DNA from: DATBQN01 sp963755825
Lineage (GTDB): Bacteria; Acidobacteriota; Thermoanaerobaculia; Multivoradales; UBA5704
Reading direction: 5' to 3'
Assembly (NCBI GenBank): GCA_963755825.1
Contig: CAVWLA010000003.1
Location: 558,001-622,000 of the forward strand
Length of the DNA: 64,000 bases
Below, piece by piece: positions 33,357-41,289 of the stretch (its first letter is position 1; the number at the start of each line of letters is the position of its first letter). The translations under genes were made by a program, and so were the position numbers. The notes under the pieces are model-generated. The model ran no database searches. It was not told where the DNA came from and saw only the letters and a list, made by a program, of their open reading frames with translations.

Positions 33357-35323
33357 CAGACCCGCTCCTTGAGCCTCGGATGGTCCTGGTCGCCGCGCGG
33401 CCAGAACCAGGCGACGAGGGCGACCGCGCAGGGCGCCATGCCGATCGGCAGCCCCCAGGGGGTGAAGATGCCGACGATGAAGGTGACGCCCACCCCGAGC
33501 GCGAGGACGAAGGGCCAGACGGTCTCCGCCGGCGAGACCTGCCGGTGATCCGGATCGGCGTCGAGCACGCGGGTGATGAGGAGCTCCCGGCGGTCGCTCC
33601 GCAGACCGGTCACCACCGGCGCCGCCGCGTGCCAGGCCCAGAGCGGCGAGCGGCCGCCGACCGTGGGGAGCCGCTGGAAGTTGTAGGGCGGCGGCGGCGA
33701 GGCGGCCGACCACTCCAGGGTGTCGGCCCCCCAGGGGTCGTCTCCCGCCGGCGCGCCGCGGCGCAGGCTGGCGAGCGCGTTGCCCAGGAAGACGGCGACG
33801 CCCAGGCCGAGGACGAAGGCGCCGGCGGTCGAGAGCAGGTTGAGCGGCCCCCATCCGGTCTGCGGCAGGTAGGTGTAGACCCGGCGCGGCATCCCCTCGA
33901 GGCCGAGGATGTGCTGCGGGAAGAAGGTGACCTGGAAGCCCAGGAAGACGAGCCAGAAGGAGACCTTCCCCCAGCTCTCGGAGAGCAGCCGCCCGGTGAT
34001 CTTGGGGTACCAGTAGAAGAGCCCGCCCAAGAGCGGGAAGACGGCGCCGCCGATCAGCACGTAGTGGAAGTGGGCGACGACGAAGAAGGTGTCGTGCACC
34101 TGGAGGTCGAGCGGCACGGCGGCGAGCATCACCCCGGTGAGCCCGCCGACGACGAAGGTGACGAGGAAACCGAGGACGTAGAGGAGCGGCGTCTTGAAGC
34201 GCAGATGACCGCCCCACAGCGTCGCGATCCAGCAGAAGATTTGGGTGCCGGTGGGGATGGCGATCATGATGCTCGCGGCGGTGAAGAAGCTGGCGCCGAG
34301 CTGCGGCAGGCCGGTGGCGAACATGTGGTGGACCCAGAGGCCGAAGCCGATAAACCCGGTGGCGACCAGCGAGAGGACGAGCGCCAGGTACCCGAACACC
34401 TCGCGGCGGGTGAAGGGGGCGAGGATCGCCGAGACGATGCCGGTCGCCGGGATGAAGATGATGTAGACCTCCGGGTGGCCGAAGAACCAGAAGAGGTGCT
34501 GCCAGAGGAGGACGTCGCCGCCCTGCGCCGGGTTGAAGAAGTGGGTGTCGACCAGCCGGTCCAGGGCGAGCATCAGGCTCGAGAGCATCACCGCCGGCAT
34601 CGCGAAGACCACCATGAACGAGGTGACCAGGAGCGACCAGACGTAGAGCGGGATGCGGTTGAGCGACATGCCGGGCGCCCGCTGCTTGAGGATGGTCACG
34701 ATCAGGTTGACCGCCACGGCGAGCGACGAGATCTCCGTGAAGGTGATCATCTGCGCCCAGACGTCGACCCGCTTGCCGGGGCTCCACTGCGGCCCGGAGA
34801 GCGGCACGTAGGCGAACCAGCCGGCATCCGGTCCGGTGTTGAGGAAGAAGGCGGCGTAGAGGAAGAGACCGCCGATCAGGTAGACGTAGTAGGAGAAGGC
34901 GTTGAGGCGCGGGAAGGCGAGGTTGCGGGTGCCGACCATCAGCGGCACGAGATAGACGCCGAGCCCGAGCATGATCGGCACGGCGAAGAGGAACATCATC
35001 GTCGAGCCGTGGGTGGTGAAGACCTGGTTGTAGAGATCGGGGCCGAGGAAGCGATTCTCCGGCCGCGCCAGCTGCACGCGCAGGAGGAGCGCTTCGACTC
35101 CCCCGACGGCGAAGAAGACCAGGGCGGTGACGATGTAGCGCACGCCGATCCGCGTGTGGTTCACCTCCGAGATCCAGCCGCGGAGCCCCGAGGCATAGCG
35201 CCAGGTGCGCTCGAGGAGCCGACGATCAGCTGCCTCGGCTGCCTCAGCTGCTTCAGCTGCCTCGGCCGTGGTCTCGCCCTCGGGCGCGGCCGGGCTGCCG
35301 GGGGCGAGCGGCTCCGCGGTCAT
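33353..35323 (-). CDS. ctaD: Cytochrome c oxidase subunit I (caa3 type)
   Basis: 656 residues. Heme and CuB ligands are visible: FTTHGSTMMFLFAVPIMLG (low-spin heme His), FFGHPEVYIIFIP (CuB His with the His-Tyr crosslink Tyr), GFGLWVHHMFATGLP (two CuB His) and VHDTFFVVAHFHYVLIGG (heme a3 and low-spin His). The HPEVY Glu region suggests an A-type proton path. The C-terminus extends after ~530 with two more helices, as in long caa3 subunits. The N-terminus has a slippage-prone EAAEAAEAAEAA run (residues ~21-32). It is the proton-pumping core that reduces oxygen. Confidence 0.95.
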   Translation of the reverse strand: MTAEPLAPGSPAAPEGETTAEAAEAAEAAEAADRRLLERTWRYASGLRGWISEVNHTRIGVRYIVTALVFFAVGGVEALLLRVQLARPENRFLGPDLYNQVFTTHGSTMMFLFAVPIMLGLGVYLVPLMVGTRNLAFPRLNAFSYYVYLIGGLFLYAAFFLNTGPDAGWFAYVPLSGPQWSPGKRVDVWAQMITFTEISSLAVAVNLIVTILKQRAPGMSLNRIPLYVWSLLVTSFMVVFAMPAVMLSSLMLALDRLVDTHFFNPAQGGDVLLWQHLFWFFGHPEVYIIFIPATGIVSAILAPFTRREVFGYLALVLSLVATGFIGFGLWVHHMFATGLPQLGASFFTAASIMIAIPTGTQIFCWIATLWGGHLRFKTPLLYVLGFLVTFVVGGLTGVMLAAVPLDLQVHDTFFVVAHFHYVLIGGAVFPLLGGLFYWYPKITGRLLSESWGKVSFWLVFLGFQVTFFPQHILGLEGMPRRVYTYLPQTGWGPLNLLSTAGAFVLGLGVAVFLGNALASLRRGAPAGDDPWGADTLEWSAASPPPPYNFQRLPTVGGRSPLWAWHAAAPVVTGLRSDRRELLITRVLDADPDHRQVSPAETVWPFVLALGVGVTFIVGIFTPWGLPIGMAPCAVALVAWFWPRGDQDHPRLKERVW

Positions 35324-35333
35324 CCCGGCACCC

Positions 35334-36296
35334 TCACCGCAGGCTCCCGAGATAGGCGACGAGCGCCCGCGAGTCGCCGGGAGAGAGGACGCTCGCCGGC
35401 ATCTGGCAGCCGGGCTTCGCGCCCTGCGGGTCGACGATCCAGCCGCCGAGGCTCGGCGCGTCGTTCGGCAGCGACGCCGCGGCGAGGGAGAGCCGGCTCG
35501 CGAGATGCGTCAGGTCGGGGCCGAGGCTGCCGGAGGCGCGGGTCCCGCGCACCGTGTGGCAGAAGGCGCAGGGCGCCGACTCGAGGACCTCGCGCCCGTG
35601 GCGGCGGACCGCGTCCGCCGGCGGCGGCGGCGTGGCGAGCTGGCCGGCGTACCAGGCGGCGAAGCGCTGCGGCGTCTCGGCGATCACCAGGAGGCCCATG
35701 TGGGCGTGCTGATGGCCGCAGAACTCGGCGCAGAAGCCGCGGAAGACGCCGGGCCGATCCGCCTCGATCCAGAGGTCCGATTCGTGACCGGGGATGAGGT
35801 CGCGCTTGCCGTGGAGGCTCGGCACCCAGAAGCTGTGGATGACGTCCGCCGACCGCAGATGGATCCGCACCGGCCTGCCGACGGGGACGTGGATCTCGTT
35901 CGCCGTGCGGACGATGCGGGCCGGCGCCGGGTCCCGGTACTCGACGTCCCACCACCACTGGTGCCCGGTGACCTGGACGACCGCCGCCGCCGGCTCGCCG
36001 AGCGAGGCGACCGCCCGCCCCGTCGAGACGCTCTCGACGAGGAGGACGAAGAGAACGGCGACGGTCGCCCCGACGGCCACCGACACCGCGCGGTTGCGCC
36101 GCGCCCGCGCCGCCGGCGCGAGCGGTCCGGGGAGGCCCTCCGCCTGCGGGCGCCGGGTGAGCGCGGCGGCGAGGGCGAGCATCACCAGGGCGAAGACCGC
36201 CGCCGCGATCCACAGCATGATCCACCAGAGGTGGCCGATACGGGCCGCCTCGACGCCGTGGGAGTGCAGAGCCGAGTGGTCGCCGATCCAGCTCAT
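35334..36296 (-). CDS. ctaC: Cytochrome c oxidase subunit II with fused cytochrome c domain
   Basis: 320 residues. Two N-terminal helices (~22-46 and ~70-90) precede the cupredoxin domain with VTGHQWWWDVEY. The CuA ligands are His154, Cys189, Cys193, His197 and Met200 (CAEFCGHQHAHM). A C-terminal cytochrome c follows with CAFCH (Cys243, Cys246, His247) and a downstream Met in GCQMPASV. The fused heme domain defines a caa3 oxidase that can take electrons straight from a cytochrome or membrane partner. ATG 36296 overlaps the stop of the cytochrome c gene (ATGA). Ten bp separate it from ctaD. Confidence 0.94.
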   Translation of the reverse strand: MSWIGDHSALHSHGVEAARIGHLWWIMLWIAAAVFALVMLALAAALTRRPQAEGLPGPLAPAARARRNRAVSVAVGATVAVLFVLLVESVSTGRAVASLGEPAAAVVQVTGHQWWWDVEYRDPAPARIVRTANEIHVPVGRPVRIHLRSADVIHSFWVPSLHGKRDLIPGHESDLWIEADRPGVFRGFCAEFCGHQHAHMGLLVIAETPQRFAAWYAGQLATPPPPADAVRRHGREVLESAPCAFCHTVRGTRASGSLGPDLTHLASRLSLAAASLPNDAPSLGGWIVDPQGAKPGCQMPASVLSPGDSRALVAYLGSLR

Positions 36297-36856
36297 CCGG
36301 GGTGGCTCGCATCCTGCGGCCGCGGCCGCTGGCGCGGCAGCGCCTGCTCGGAGGGGTGGGGGAAGAGCTCGTCGCTCCGCGTCGGCCGCTGCGGCTTCGG
36401 CACCAGGCCGCCGAGCGTCCGCACGTAGGCGGTGATCATCCAAACCTGGTCGTCCGGGATGTGGCCGCCGAACGAAGGCATGCCGTTCGGCCGTCCCTCC
36501 GCGATGGTGTCGTGGATGGCCTGGCCGCTTCCGCCGTAGATCCACAGCGCGTCCATCAGGGGTGGACCGATGCCGCCGCCGCCGTGGAAGTGGCAGCCGA
36601 CGCAGTTGTACTGCTCGTAGAGCTGCTCCCCCTGATGGATCGCCCAGGCGTTGCCGTCGTAGGGTCCGGCGGCGTCGCGGCCGGGGAGCGGCGCGCCGGG
36701 CTGCAGGCTCACCTGGCGGAGCGGCAGCGGCCGCCCGCTCGCCGCCGGCGCCGGGCGGAAGCTCCGCTCCTCCCGCGGACAGCCGGCGAGCGCGAGGCCG
36801 AGAGCGGCGAGGGCGACGAGGGTCCGCAGCGCCGGGAGGCGGCGCATGGGCATCAT
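36293..36856 (-). CDS. Lipid-anchored mono-heme cytochrome c (XoxG-like role)
   Basis: 187 residues. The signal ends in a lipobox (ALGLALAGCP, Cys ~25), so it should be anchored to the membrane. The heme site is YNCVGCHFHGGGGIGPPL, with a likely axial Met in NGMPSFGGHIPDDQVW, an ordinary class I fold. Its place between xoxJ and the oxidase genes makes it the likely carrier from the PQQ dehydrogenase to CtaC, as XoxG does for XoxF, though sequence kinship to XoxG is not shown. The ATG at 36856 overlaps the xoxJ stop (ATGATG). Confidence 0.85.
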   Translation of the reverse strand: MMPMRRLPALRTLVALAALGLALAGCPREERSFRPAPAASGRPLPLRQVSLQPGAPLPGRDAAGPYDGNAWAIHQGEQLYEQYNCVGCHFHGGGGIGPPLMDALWIYGGSGQAIHDTIAEGRPNGMPSFGGHIPDDQVWMITAYVRTLGGLVPKPQRPTRSDELFPHPSEQALPRQRPRPQDASHPG

Positions 36857-37716
36857 CCGGGCTCCCCCACCCGCGGCACGCCGTAGCGCAGCAGGAGGGC
36901 GTCGATCTCCGGCTGCCGCCGCTCGAGGAACGCCTCGAGCTCGTCGCGCCGCCGATCGTCCCCCCGCCGCACCGCCATCGAGATGTCGAAGACGAAGGGG
37001 AGGAACGGCGGATCGATCTGCGGCGACACCGGCACCAGGCTGAGCGCCGCCGCCTGACGCGGGGCGAAGTAGCCGGCGAGCGGCCCCCAGACGACGGCCA
37101 CGTCGACGTCGCCGCGGGCGACCGCCTCGACGATGCGGGCCGGTGGATTGGGCCGCGAGTAGTCGCCGTACACCGAGTAGCCGGCGATATTGCGGACGAT
37201 GCCGCGATGGGCGAGGGCCTGCGCCGGCGGCGAGTTGGTGCCGTCGTCGCCGATCATCTGGACGCCGACGCGCAGCCGGCGGAGCGCCGGGTCGTCGAGC
37301 GACCGCACGGTGATGCCGCGGTCGCGCCGCGAGACGAAGACGTAGGTCGAGCGGTAGTAGGGGCGGGTGGTGAGCGCCAGCTCGACGCTCGTCGGCAGCC
37401 CCATCACGACGTCGCAGAGGCCCGCCCGCAGCGTGTTGCGGAGGAAGCCGCGGTGCTGCGGCCACCAGGTGTAGCGCAGGGCGGCGTGGGAGTCGCTCGC
37501 CAGCATCTCGGCCAGGCGGTTCTCGAAGCCCTCGCGCCGGCGGTTCGAGAACGGCAGGTTGTTGGGATCGGCGCACACCCGCAGCTCGCGGCCGGCGGCG
37601 GCCACTGCAGCCGATGCGGCCGGTGCGGCCGGGGCGGCAGGAGCCCCCTTGCCGGCGCAGGCCGCGAGGGCGGCGGCGAGGGCGAGCGTCCAGCCGCTAG
37701 GGCAGCGAAAAGACAT
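36853..37716 (-). CDS. xoxJ: XoxJ-like periplasmic binding protein of a PQQ dehydrogenase
   Basis: 287 residues. The lead has a lipobox (LAAALAACAG) and an Ala linker, then LRVCADPNNLPFSNRRREGFENRLAE. This is the diagnostic opening of quinoprotein-dehydrogenase-associated binding proteins (XoxJ/MxaJ). CDVVMGLPTSVELALTTRPYYRSTYVFVSR and VDVAVVWGPLAGYFA complete the two-lobe fold. Known XoxJ proteins bind and help mature the dehydrogenase rather than transport a solute. Its start overlaps the 3' end of xoxF by 20 bp. Confidence 0.88.
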   Translation of the reverse strand: MSFRCPSGWTLALAAALAACAGKGAPAAPAAPAASAAVAAAGRELRVCADPNNLPFSNRRREGFENRLAEMLASDSHAALRYTWWPQHRGFLRNTLRAGLCDVVMGLPTSVELALTTRPYYRSTYVFVSRRDRGITVRSLDDPALRRLRVGVQMIGDDGTNSPPAQALAHRGIVRNIAGYSVYGDYSRPNPPARIVEAVARGDVDVAVVWGPLAGYFAPRQAAALSLVPVSPQIDPPFLPFVFDISMAVRRGDDRRRDELEAFLERRQPEIDALLLRYGVPRVGEPG

Positions 37717-39556
37717 ACAGCTCGCCTCCGGGCGTCGTGTGCTGGGGGAGATCGCCCATGGCGCCGAGGAAGCCGAGGGCGCCGGTCGCGTCGCGGGGAT
37801 CGAGCTTGCCGGCGACCACCGCGCCGGACCAGCCGCCGACGCCGGAGAGGACGGCGACGTACTGGCGGCCGTCGGGGCCCCGATAGGTCACCGGCTGGCC
37901 GATGATCCCGGAGCCGGTCTTGAACTTCCAGAGCTCCCGCCCGGTCGCCGCGTCGAGGGCCTTGAACCAGCCGTCCATGGTGCCGTAGAAGACCAGGTCG
38001 CCGGCGGTGGCGAGGGCGCCGCTCCATGCCGGGAAGGTCTCCGCGATCCGCCAGCGCGGGCGCCGCGCCGCCGGGTCCCAGGCGGTGAAGAAGCCGCGGT
38101 TGCCGCCCGGGCCGGCATACATCTTCACGTTGGCGCCGACGAACGGCGTCCCCGCGATGTAGTTCGCCTCCATGCCCTGGACGTCCATGCACAAGTTGTT
38201 GTGAGGGATGTAGAGGAGGCCGGTGCGCGGCGAGTAGGCGGACGGCTGCCAATCCTTGCCGCCCGGGGAGGCCGGGCAGATCTGCTCGACGGTCTTTCCC
38301 GCCCCGGTCTCCTTCGCCGCCACGTCGCGCAGCCGTCCCGAGGCGAGGTCGACGCCGGCCGTCGAGTTGACGGCGACAAAGGGATCGGCCGAGAGCACCT
38401 CGCCGGTCGCCCGGTCCATCACGTAGAGGTAGCCGTTGCGGTCGGGGCGCACCAGCACCCGCCGGCGCCGCCCCGCGACCTCGAGGTCGAGGAGCACCAG
38501 CTCGTTGACGGCGTCGTAGTCGAAATGGTCGTGCGGGCTGAGCTGATAGAACCAGACCGCCTCGCCTGTCTCCGGGCGGCGGGCGAAGATGCCGCAGGTC
38601 CACTTGTTGTCGCCCGGCCGCTGATCGGCGTTCCAGGGCCCCGGATTGCCGGTGCCGTAGAAGATGAGGTCGAGCTCAGGATCGTAGGAGATCCATCCCC
38701 AGACCGTGCCGCCGCCGGTCCGCCAGGCATCGGGCGGCCAGCTCGCCACCCCCAGGTCGCGGCCGCGGTCCATGGCGTAGAAGGGATGAAAACGGGGGCC
38801 GATCAGGACGTCGCGATCGGGGCCGGTGCTGTAGGCCTTCCAGGCGACCTTGCCGCTGCCGGCGTCCAGCGCCGCGAGCCAGCCGCGCACGCCGAACTCG
38901 CCGCCGCTGTTGCCGACGAGCACCTTGCCGCGGACGACGAGCGGCGCCATCGTCATCGACTCGCCCTTCTGGATGTCGCCGAGCGGCGTCCGCCAGACCT
39001 CCTTGCCGGTCGCGGCGTCGACCGCGACCGTCTGGCCGTCCAGCGTGTTGTAGAAGAGCCTGCCGCCGGCATAGGCGGCGCCGCGGTTCACCAGGTCGCA
39101 ACAGGCGACCCCCTGCGCCGCGGCGTCCACCGGCGGCTTGTAGACCCAGCGCGCTTCACCGGACTTGCCGAGATCCAAGGCATAGAGATAGTTGGGGAAC
39201 GGGGTGACGACGTACATCGTGTCGCCGACGACGAGCGGCGCCGCCTCCTCGCCGCGCGTGTTGCCGGTCGAGAAGGTCCAGGACACCTTGAGCCCGGCGA
39301 CGTTCCGGCGGTCGATCTCCGCCAGCTGGCTGTAGCGGGTGCTGGCGTAGCTCTTCGCCGGCATCAGCCACTGGCCGTCCTCGGCCGCCGGCGGCTGCGC
39401 CGCCGTCCGGGCTCCCGTCATCCCTTCCCCGCGGGCGCTCCCGGGCCGCGGCCCGGGCTCCTCCTCAGTGCGGCAGCCGGAGACCGCCGAGCCGAGCGCC
39501 AGGAGCGCAGCTAGAAGGAACAAGGACCGGAAGGAAAGGCCGCTGCACCTCGTCAT
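37697..39556 (-). CDS. xoxF: Lanthanide-type PQQ-dependent alcohol dehydrogenase (XoxF-like)
   Basis: 619 residues, an eight-bladed quinoprotein. A signal with lipobox (GSAVSGC, Cys28) suggests membrane anchoring, unlike soluble XoxF. The vicinal disulfide is in ACCDLVNRG (Cys152-153), and tryptophan-docking repeats run throughout. Metal ligands are Glu220 (GGEFGVRGW), Asn304 (GTGNP) and Asp346. The residue two places on is Asp348 (PHDHFDYDAVNE), the extra Asp that marks lanthanide-dependent enzymes; calcium-type MxaF has Ala there. The 42-residue Asn-Asp spacing matches MxaF N261-D303. It should oxidise methanol or another primary alcohol in the periplasm; the substrate is not readable from sequence. 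Confidence 0.92.
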   Translation of the reverse strand: MTRCSGLSFRSLFLLAALLALGSAVSGCRTEEEPGPRPGSARGEGMTGARTAAQPPAAEDGQWLMPAKSYASTRYSQLAEIDRRNVAGLKVSWTFSTGNTRGEEAAPLVVGDTMYVVTPFPNYLYALDLGKSGEARWVYKPPVDAAAQGVACCDLVNRGAAYAGGRLFYNTLDGQTVAVDAATGKEVWRTPLGDIQKGESMTMAPLVVRGKVLVGNSGGEFGVRGWLAALDAGSGKVAWKAYSTGPDRDVLIGPRFHPFYAMDRGRDLGVASWPPDAWRTGGGTVWGWISYDPELDLIFYGTGNPGPWNADQRPGDNKWTCGIFARRPETGEAVWFYQLSPHDHFDYDAVNELVLLDLEVAGRRRRVLVRPDRNGYLYVMDRATGEVLSADPFVAVNSTAGVDLASGRLRDVAAKETGAGKTVEQICPASPGGKDWQPSAYSPRTGLLYIPHNNLCMDVQGMEANYIAGTPFVGANVKMYAGPGGNRGFFTAWDPAARRPRWRIAETFPAWSGALATAGDLVFYGTMDGWFKALDAATGRELWKFKTGSGIIGQPVTYRGPDGRQYVAVLSGVGGWSGAVVAGKLDPRDATGALGFLGAMGDLPQHTTPGGELYVFSLP

Positions 39557-39622
39557 CGGTGCATTTCTTCCCCAGCAAGATGCAGGCCAATGGCGCCTGG
39601 CGGCGCTCGGATCGATGCGCGT

Positions 39623-39931
39623 CTACCGGCAGAGGTCGGCGGCATCGCAGGCGCAGCCCTTGCCCTTGTGGCAGGTGAAGCGCCGGCTGATGCAGGAGTT
39701 GCCGCACGCCTTGCCCTTGCTGCACACCCGGCAGCAGCTCGCCCGAGGCGTGCAGCTCGCGCCTGCCGGCGTCGCGGCGAGGAAGTCCGGCAGCTCGGGC
39801 GGAGAGCCGGACGCCGGCGAGAGCTCGAGCTGACCGACGTCAGGAGGCGCCTCCGCGACCGGCGTCTGCGCGACGAGAGGAAACGCGAAGAGGGAGAAGC
39901 AGAGAAGGAGCGCTGCGCGGCGGAGTCGCAT
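39623..39931 (-). CDS. Small secreted Cys-rich protein at the head of the xoxF operon
   Basis: 102 residues. A signal (ALLLCFSLFAFPLVAQ) and a Pro-rich linker precede a C-terminal knot with about ten cysteines: CTPRASCCRVCSKGKACGNS, then CISRRFTCHKGKGCACDA. The CxxCxKGKxCGxxCI pattern recurs in small bacterial and phage-borne proteins and may bind metal. It is the first gene before xoxF on this strand (66 bp), so a link to metal or dehydrogenase handling is conceivable but inferred only from position. Confidence 0.65.
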   Translation of the reverse strand: MRLRRAALLLCFSLFAFPLVAQTPVAEAPPDVGQLELSPASGSPPELPDFLAATPAGASCTPRASCCRVCSKGKACGNSCISRRFTCHKGKGCACDAADLCR

Positions 39932-39978
39932 GAGGTACTAGTACCCGCCGACCACGAACTGGCTGAGCTCTTTTCGCT

Positions 39979-40023
39979 TGGTGGGCCGTCAGAGACTCGA
40001 ACTCTGGACCCGCGGATTAAAAG
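39979..40023 (-). tRNA. Host tRNA-Lys(UUU), 3' half, split by the element
   Basis: On the minus strand this reads CTTTTAATCCGCGGGTC, then CAGAGTTCGAGTCTCTG, then ACGGCCCACCA: the anticodon loop, the 3' stem, the variable loop, a perfect T arm, the acceptor 3' strand and an encoded CCA. The missing 5' part (nt 1-40) is at 49783-49822; together they give a perfect 76-nt tRNA-Lys. The sequence now upstream on this strand is element DNA and does not supply an acceptor or D arm, so this half is not functional. Confidence 0.9.
40015..40023 (-). other. Left attachment core (attL)
   Basis: GATTAAAAG on the plus strand, CTTTTAATC in tRNA sense, covering the anticodon loop. Identical to 49783-49791. 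Bases outside the core differ (CCTTTTAATCC here, ACTTTTAATCG at the right end), which limits the crossover to these nine bases. Confidence 0.85.
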
Positions 40024-40033
40024 GCCGATAGTC

Positions 40034-40087
40034 CCCCTATACAAACCTAGAACATGGTACTCTCACGGTACAAATCCTATAGGGAGG
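40034..40087. repeat. Inverted repeat between attL and the integrase gene
   Basis: CCCCTATA (40034-40041) and TATAGGGAGG (40078-40087) face each other across ~36 bp; the second arm includes the integrase ribosome-binding site. The position next to the core fits an integrase arm-binding or autoregulatory site; this is inference. Confidence 0.35.
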
Positions 40088-40095
40088 CACTACCG

Positions 40096-41160
40096 ATGAA
40101 GGCAACTATCCAGAAGAGAGAAGGCAAGCGCGGCACCTCATACCGCGTCCTCATCCGCCGTACCGGACACCCCGCCGAGTCCGCTACCTTCGCCTCTAAG
40201 AAGCTCGCCGAGATACACGCCCGCACGCGTCTAGGTGAGATCGACCATGACAGAGCGAACCGAATCAGCCCCACCGTCAGTATCGGCCGGCGCCGCGCGA
40301 TCTCCGCGCTCCTGCCCGACTATCTCGCCTATCTTGAGAAGAACGAAAGCCGGCGCACTCTCCCCGAGATCAAAGCCAAACTCGAATTCTGGTCCGCTCT
40401 ACTCCCCAAGATGCCTATCAGCGACATAACGGACACCACCGTTAGAGATCTCCGCGACAAGCTTCTGGAGACCCGGTCAGACGCCACGGTCAATCGCTAC
40501 GTCGCTGCTTTATCGGGCATGCTCTCCTGGTGTCTCTATACTAAGCATTACCTCACATCTCACCCCATCAGAGGCTATATCAAGCCAATTAAGGAACCTA
40601 AGCATCGCGTCCGCTGTCTATCCGATACCGAGAGAGCTCAACTCTTCGACGCGTGCAAAGCACAAACTCAATCGCCCGCTCTATACCCTCTCGCGGTCGT
40701 CGCCTGCTACTCCGGGATGCGCCAAGGTGAATTGCTCGCGCTAACTTGGAACGATGTCAACCTAACGGAAGGGCTCGCGAGTGTGAACGATAGTAAGAAC
40801 GGCGAGCCCCGCACCGTACCTGTCACAGGGTTTGCGCTCAACACGTTGAAGGACTGGCACCGCACCACGGGCACGAGGTTCGCCGGTTCCGCCGGCGATC
40901 GCGTCTTCGGCCTGGTCGCCTTCCCGGCGAAGTCCTGGCGCGCTGCTCTGGCTTCGATCGAGCCGCGCCTGCCGAATTTCTCCCGCTTCCACGATTTACG
41001 ACATTGCGCCGCTTCATATTTAATAAAATCCAAGGCGGGCATCGCCGTTGTCGCTGAGATCCTAGGGCACAAGTCGATCGCCATGAGTATCAAGTACGCC
41101 CATCTCGACACGGACGCCCTGACGGAAGCGAGCGAGCGAGCGGGAGAGAAGTTCAAGTAA
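40096..41160 (+). CDS. int: Tyrosine recombinase integrase
   Basis: 354 residues from ATG 40096 (AGGGAGG upstream; an in-frame ATG at 40054 is less likely). An arm-binding N-terminus (TIQKREGKRGTSYRVLIRRTGH) and a SAM-like core-binding domain (LPDYLAYLEKNESRRTL...LSWCLYTKHYL) precede the catalytic domain. All active residues are present: Arg in YSGMRQGELLAL, Lys in VNDSKNGEPRTVP, His-x-x-Arg in FHDLRHCAAS, His in LGHKS and the nucleophile Tyr in IKYAHLD. It should cut within the tRNA-Lys anticodon loop. It is separated from the repressor gene by a strong terminator. Confidence 0.95.
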   Translation: MKATIQKREGKRGTSYRVLIRRTGHPAESATFASKKLAEIHARTRLGEIDHDRANRISPTVSIGRRRAISALLPDYLAYLEKNESRRTLPEIKAKLEFWSALLPKMPISDITDTTVRDLRDKLLETRSDATVNRYVAALSGMLSWCLYTKHYLTSHPIRGYIKPIKEPKHRVRCLSDTERAQLFDACKAQTQSPALYPLAVVACYSGMRQGELLALTWNDVNLTEGLASVNDSKNGEPRTVPVTGFALNTLKDWHRTTGTRFAGSAGDRVFGLVAFPAKSWRAALASIEPRLPNFSRFHDLRHCAASYLIKSKAGIAVVAEILGHKSIAMSIKYAHLDTDALTEASERAGEKFK

Positions 41161-41203
41161 GCACAGCGGCACACGGGCATACAGTCACACCCATGCGTAA
41201 CGG

Positions 41204-41234
41204 CCCGCTCCTCGAAAGGGGGGCGGGTTTTTTT
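41204..41234 (+). terminator. Rho-independent terminator after the integrase gene
   Basis: CCCGCTCC, a short loop, GGGGGCGGG and then seven T residues. It isolates integrase transcription from the repressor promoter that begins 20 bp downstream. Confidence 0.85.
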
Positions 41235-41250
41235 AGTTACCTGTCCACCC

Positions 41251-41264
41251 ATCTTGCGCAAGAT
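41251..41264. promoter_or_regulatory. Operator candidate: perfect 14-bp palindrome
   Basis: ATCTTGCGCAAGAT, fully symmetric, overlapping the -35 box of the repressor promoter. A dimeric XRE-type repressor would bind this kind of site and control its own gene. No second perfect copy was noticed nearby. Confidence 0.55.
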
Positions 41265-41282
41265 ATCCGAGCTTCCTATACT
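41254..41282 (+). promoter_or_regulatory. Promoter of the repressor gene, probably leaderless
   Basis: TTGCGC (41254-41259), a 17-bp spacer and TATACT (41277-41282). Transcription would begin seven or eight bases on, at or next to the A of ATG 41290. There is no ribosome-binding site between the -10 box and the ATG, which agrees with a leaderless message. Confidence 0.6.
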
Positions 41283-41289
41283 CCTCGGC

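Noticed and set aside
35229..35262. Short tandem repeat as a mobile or regulatory element
   Set aside because: It lies inside ctaD and encodes the EAAEAAEAA stretch near the N-terminus, a low-complexity coding run.
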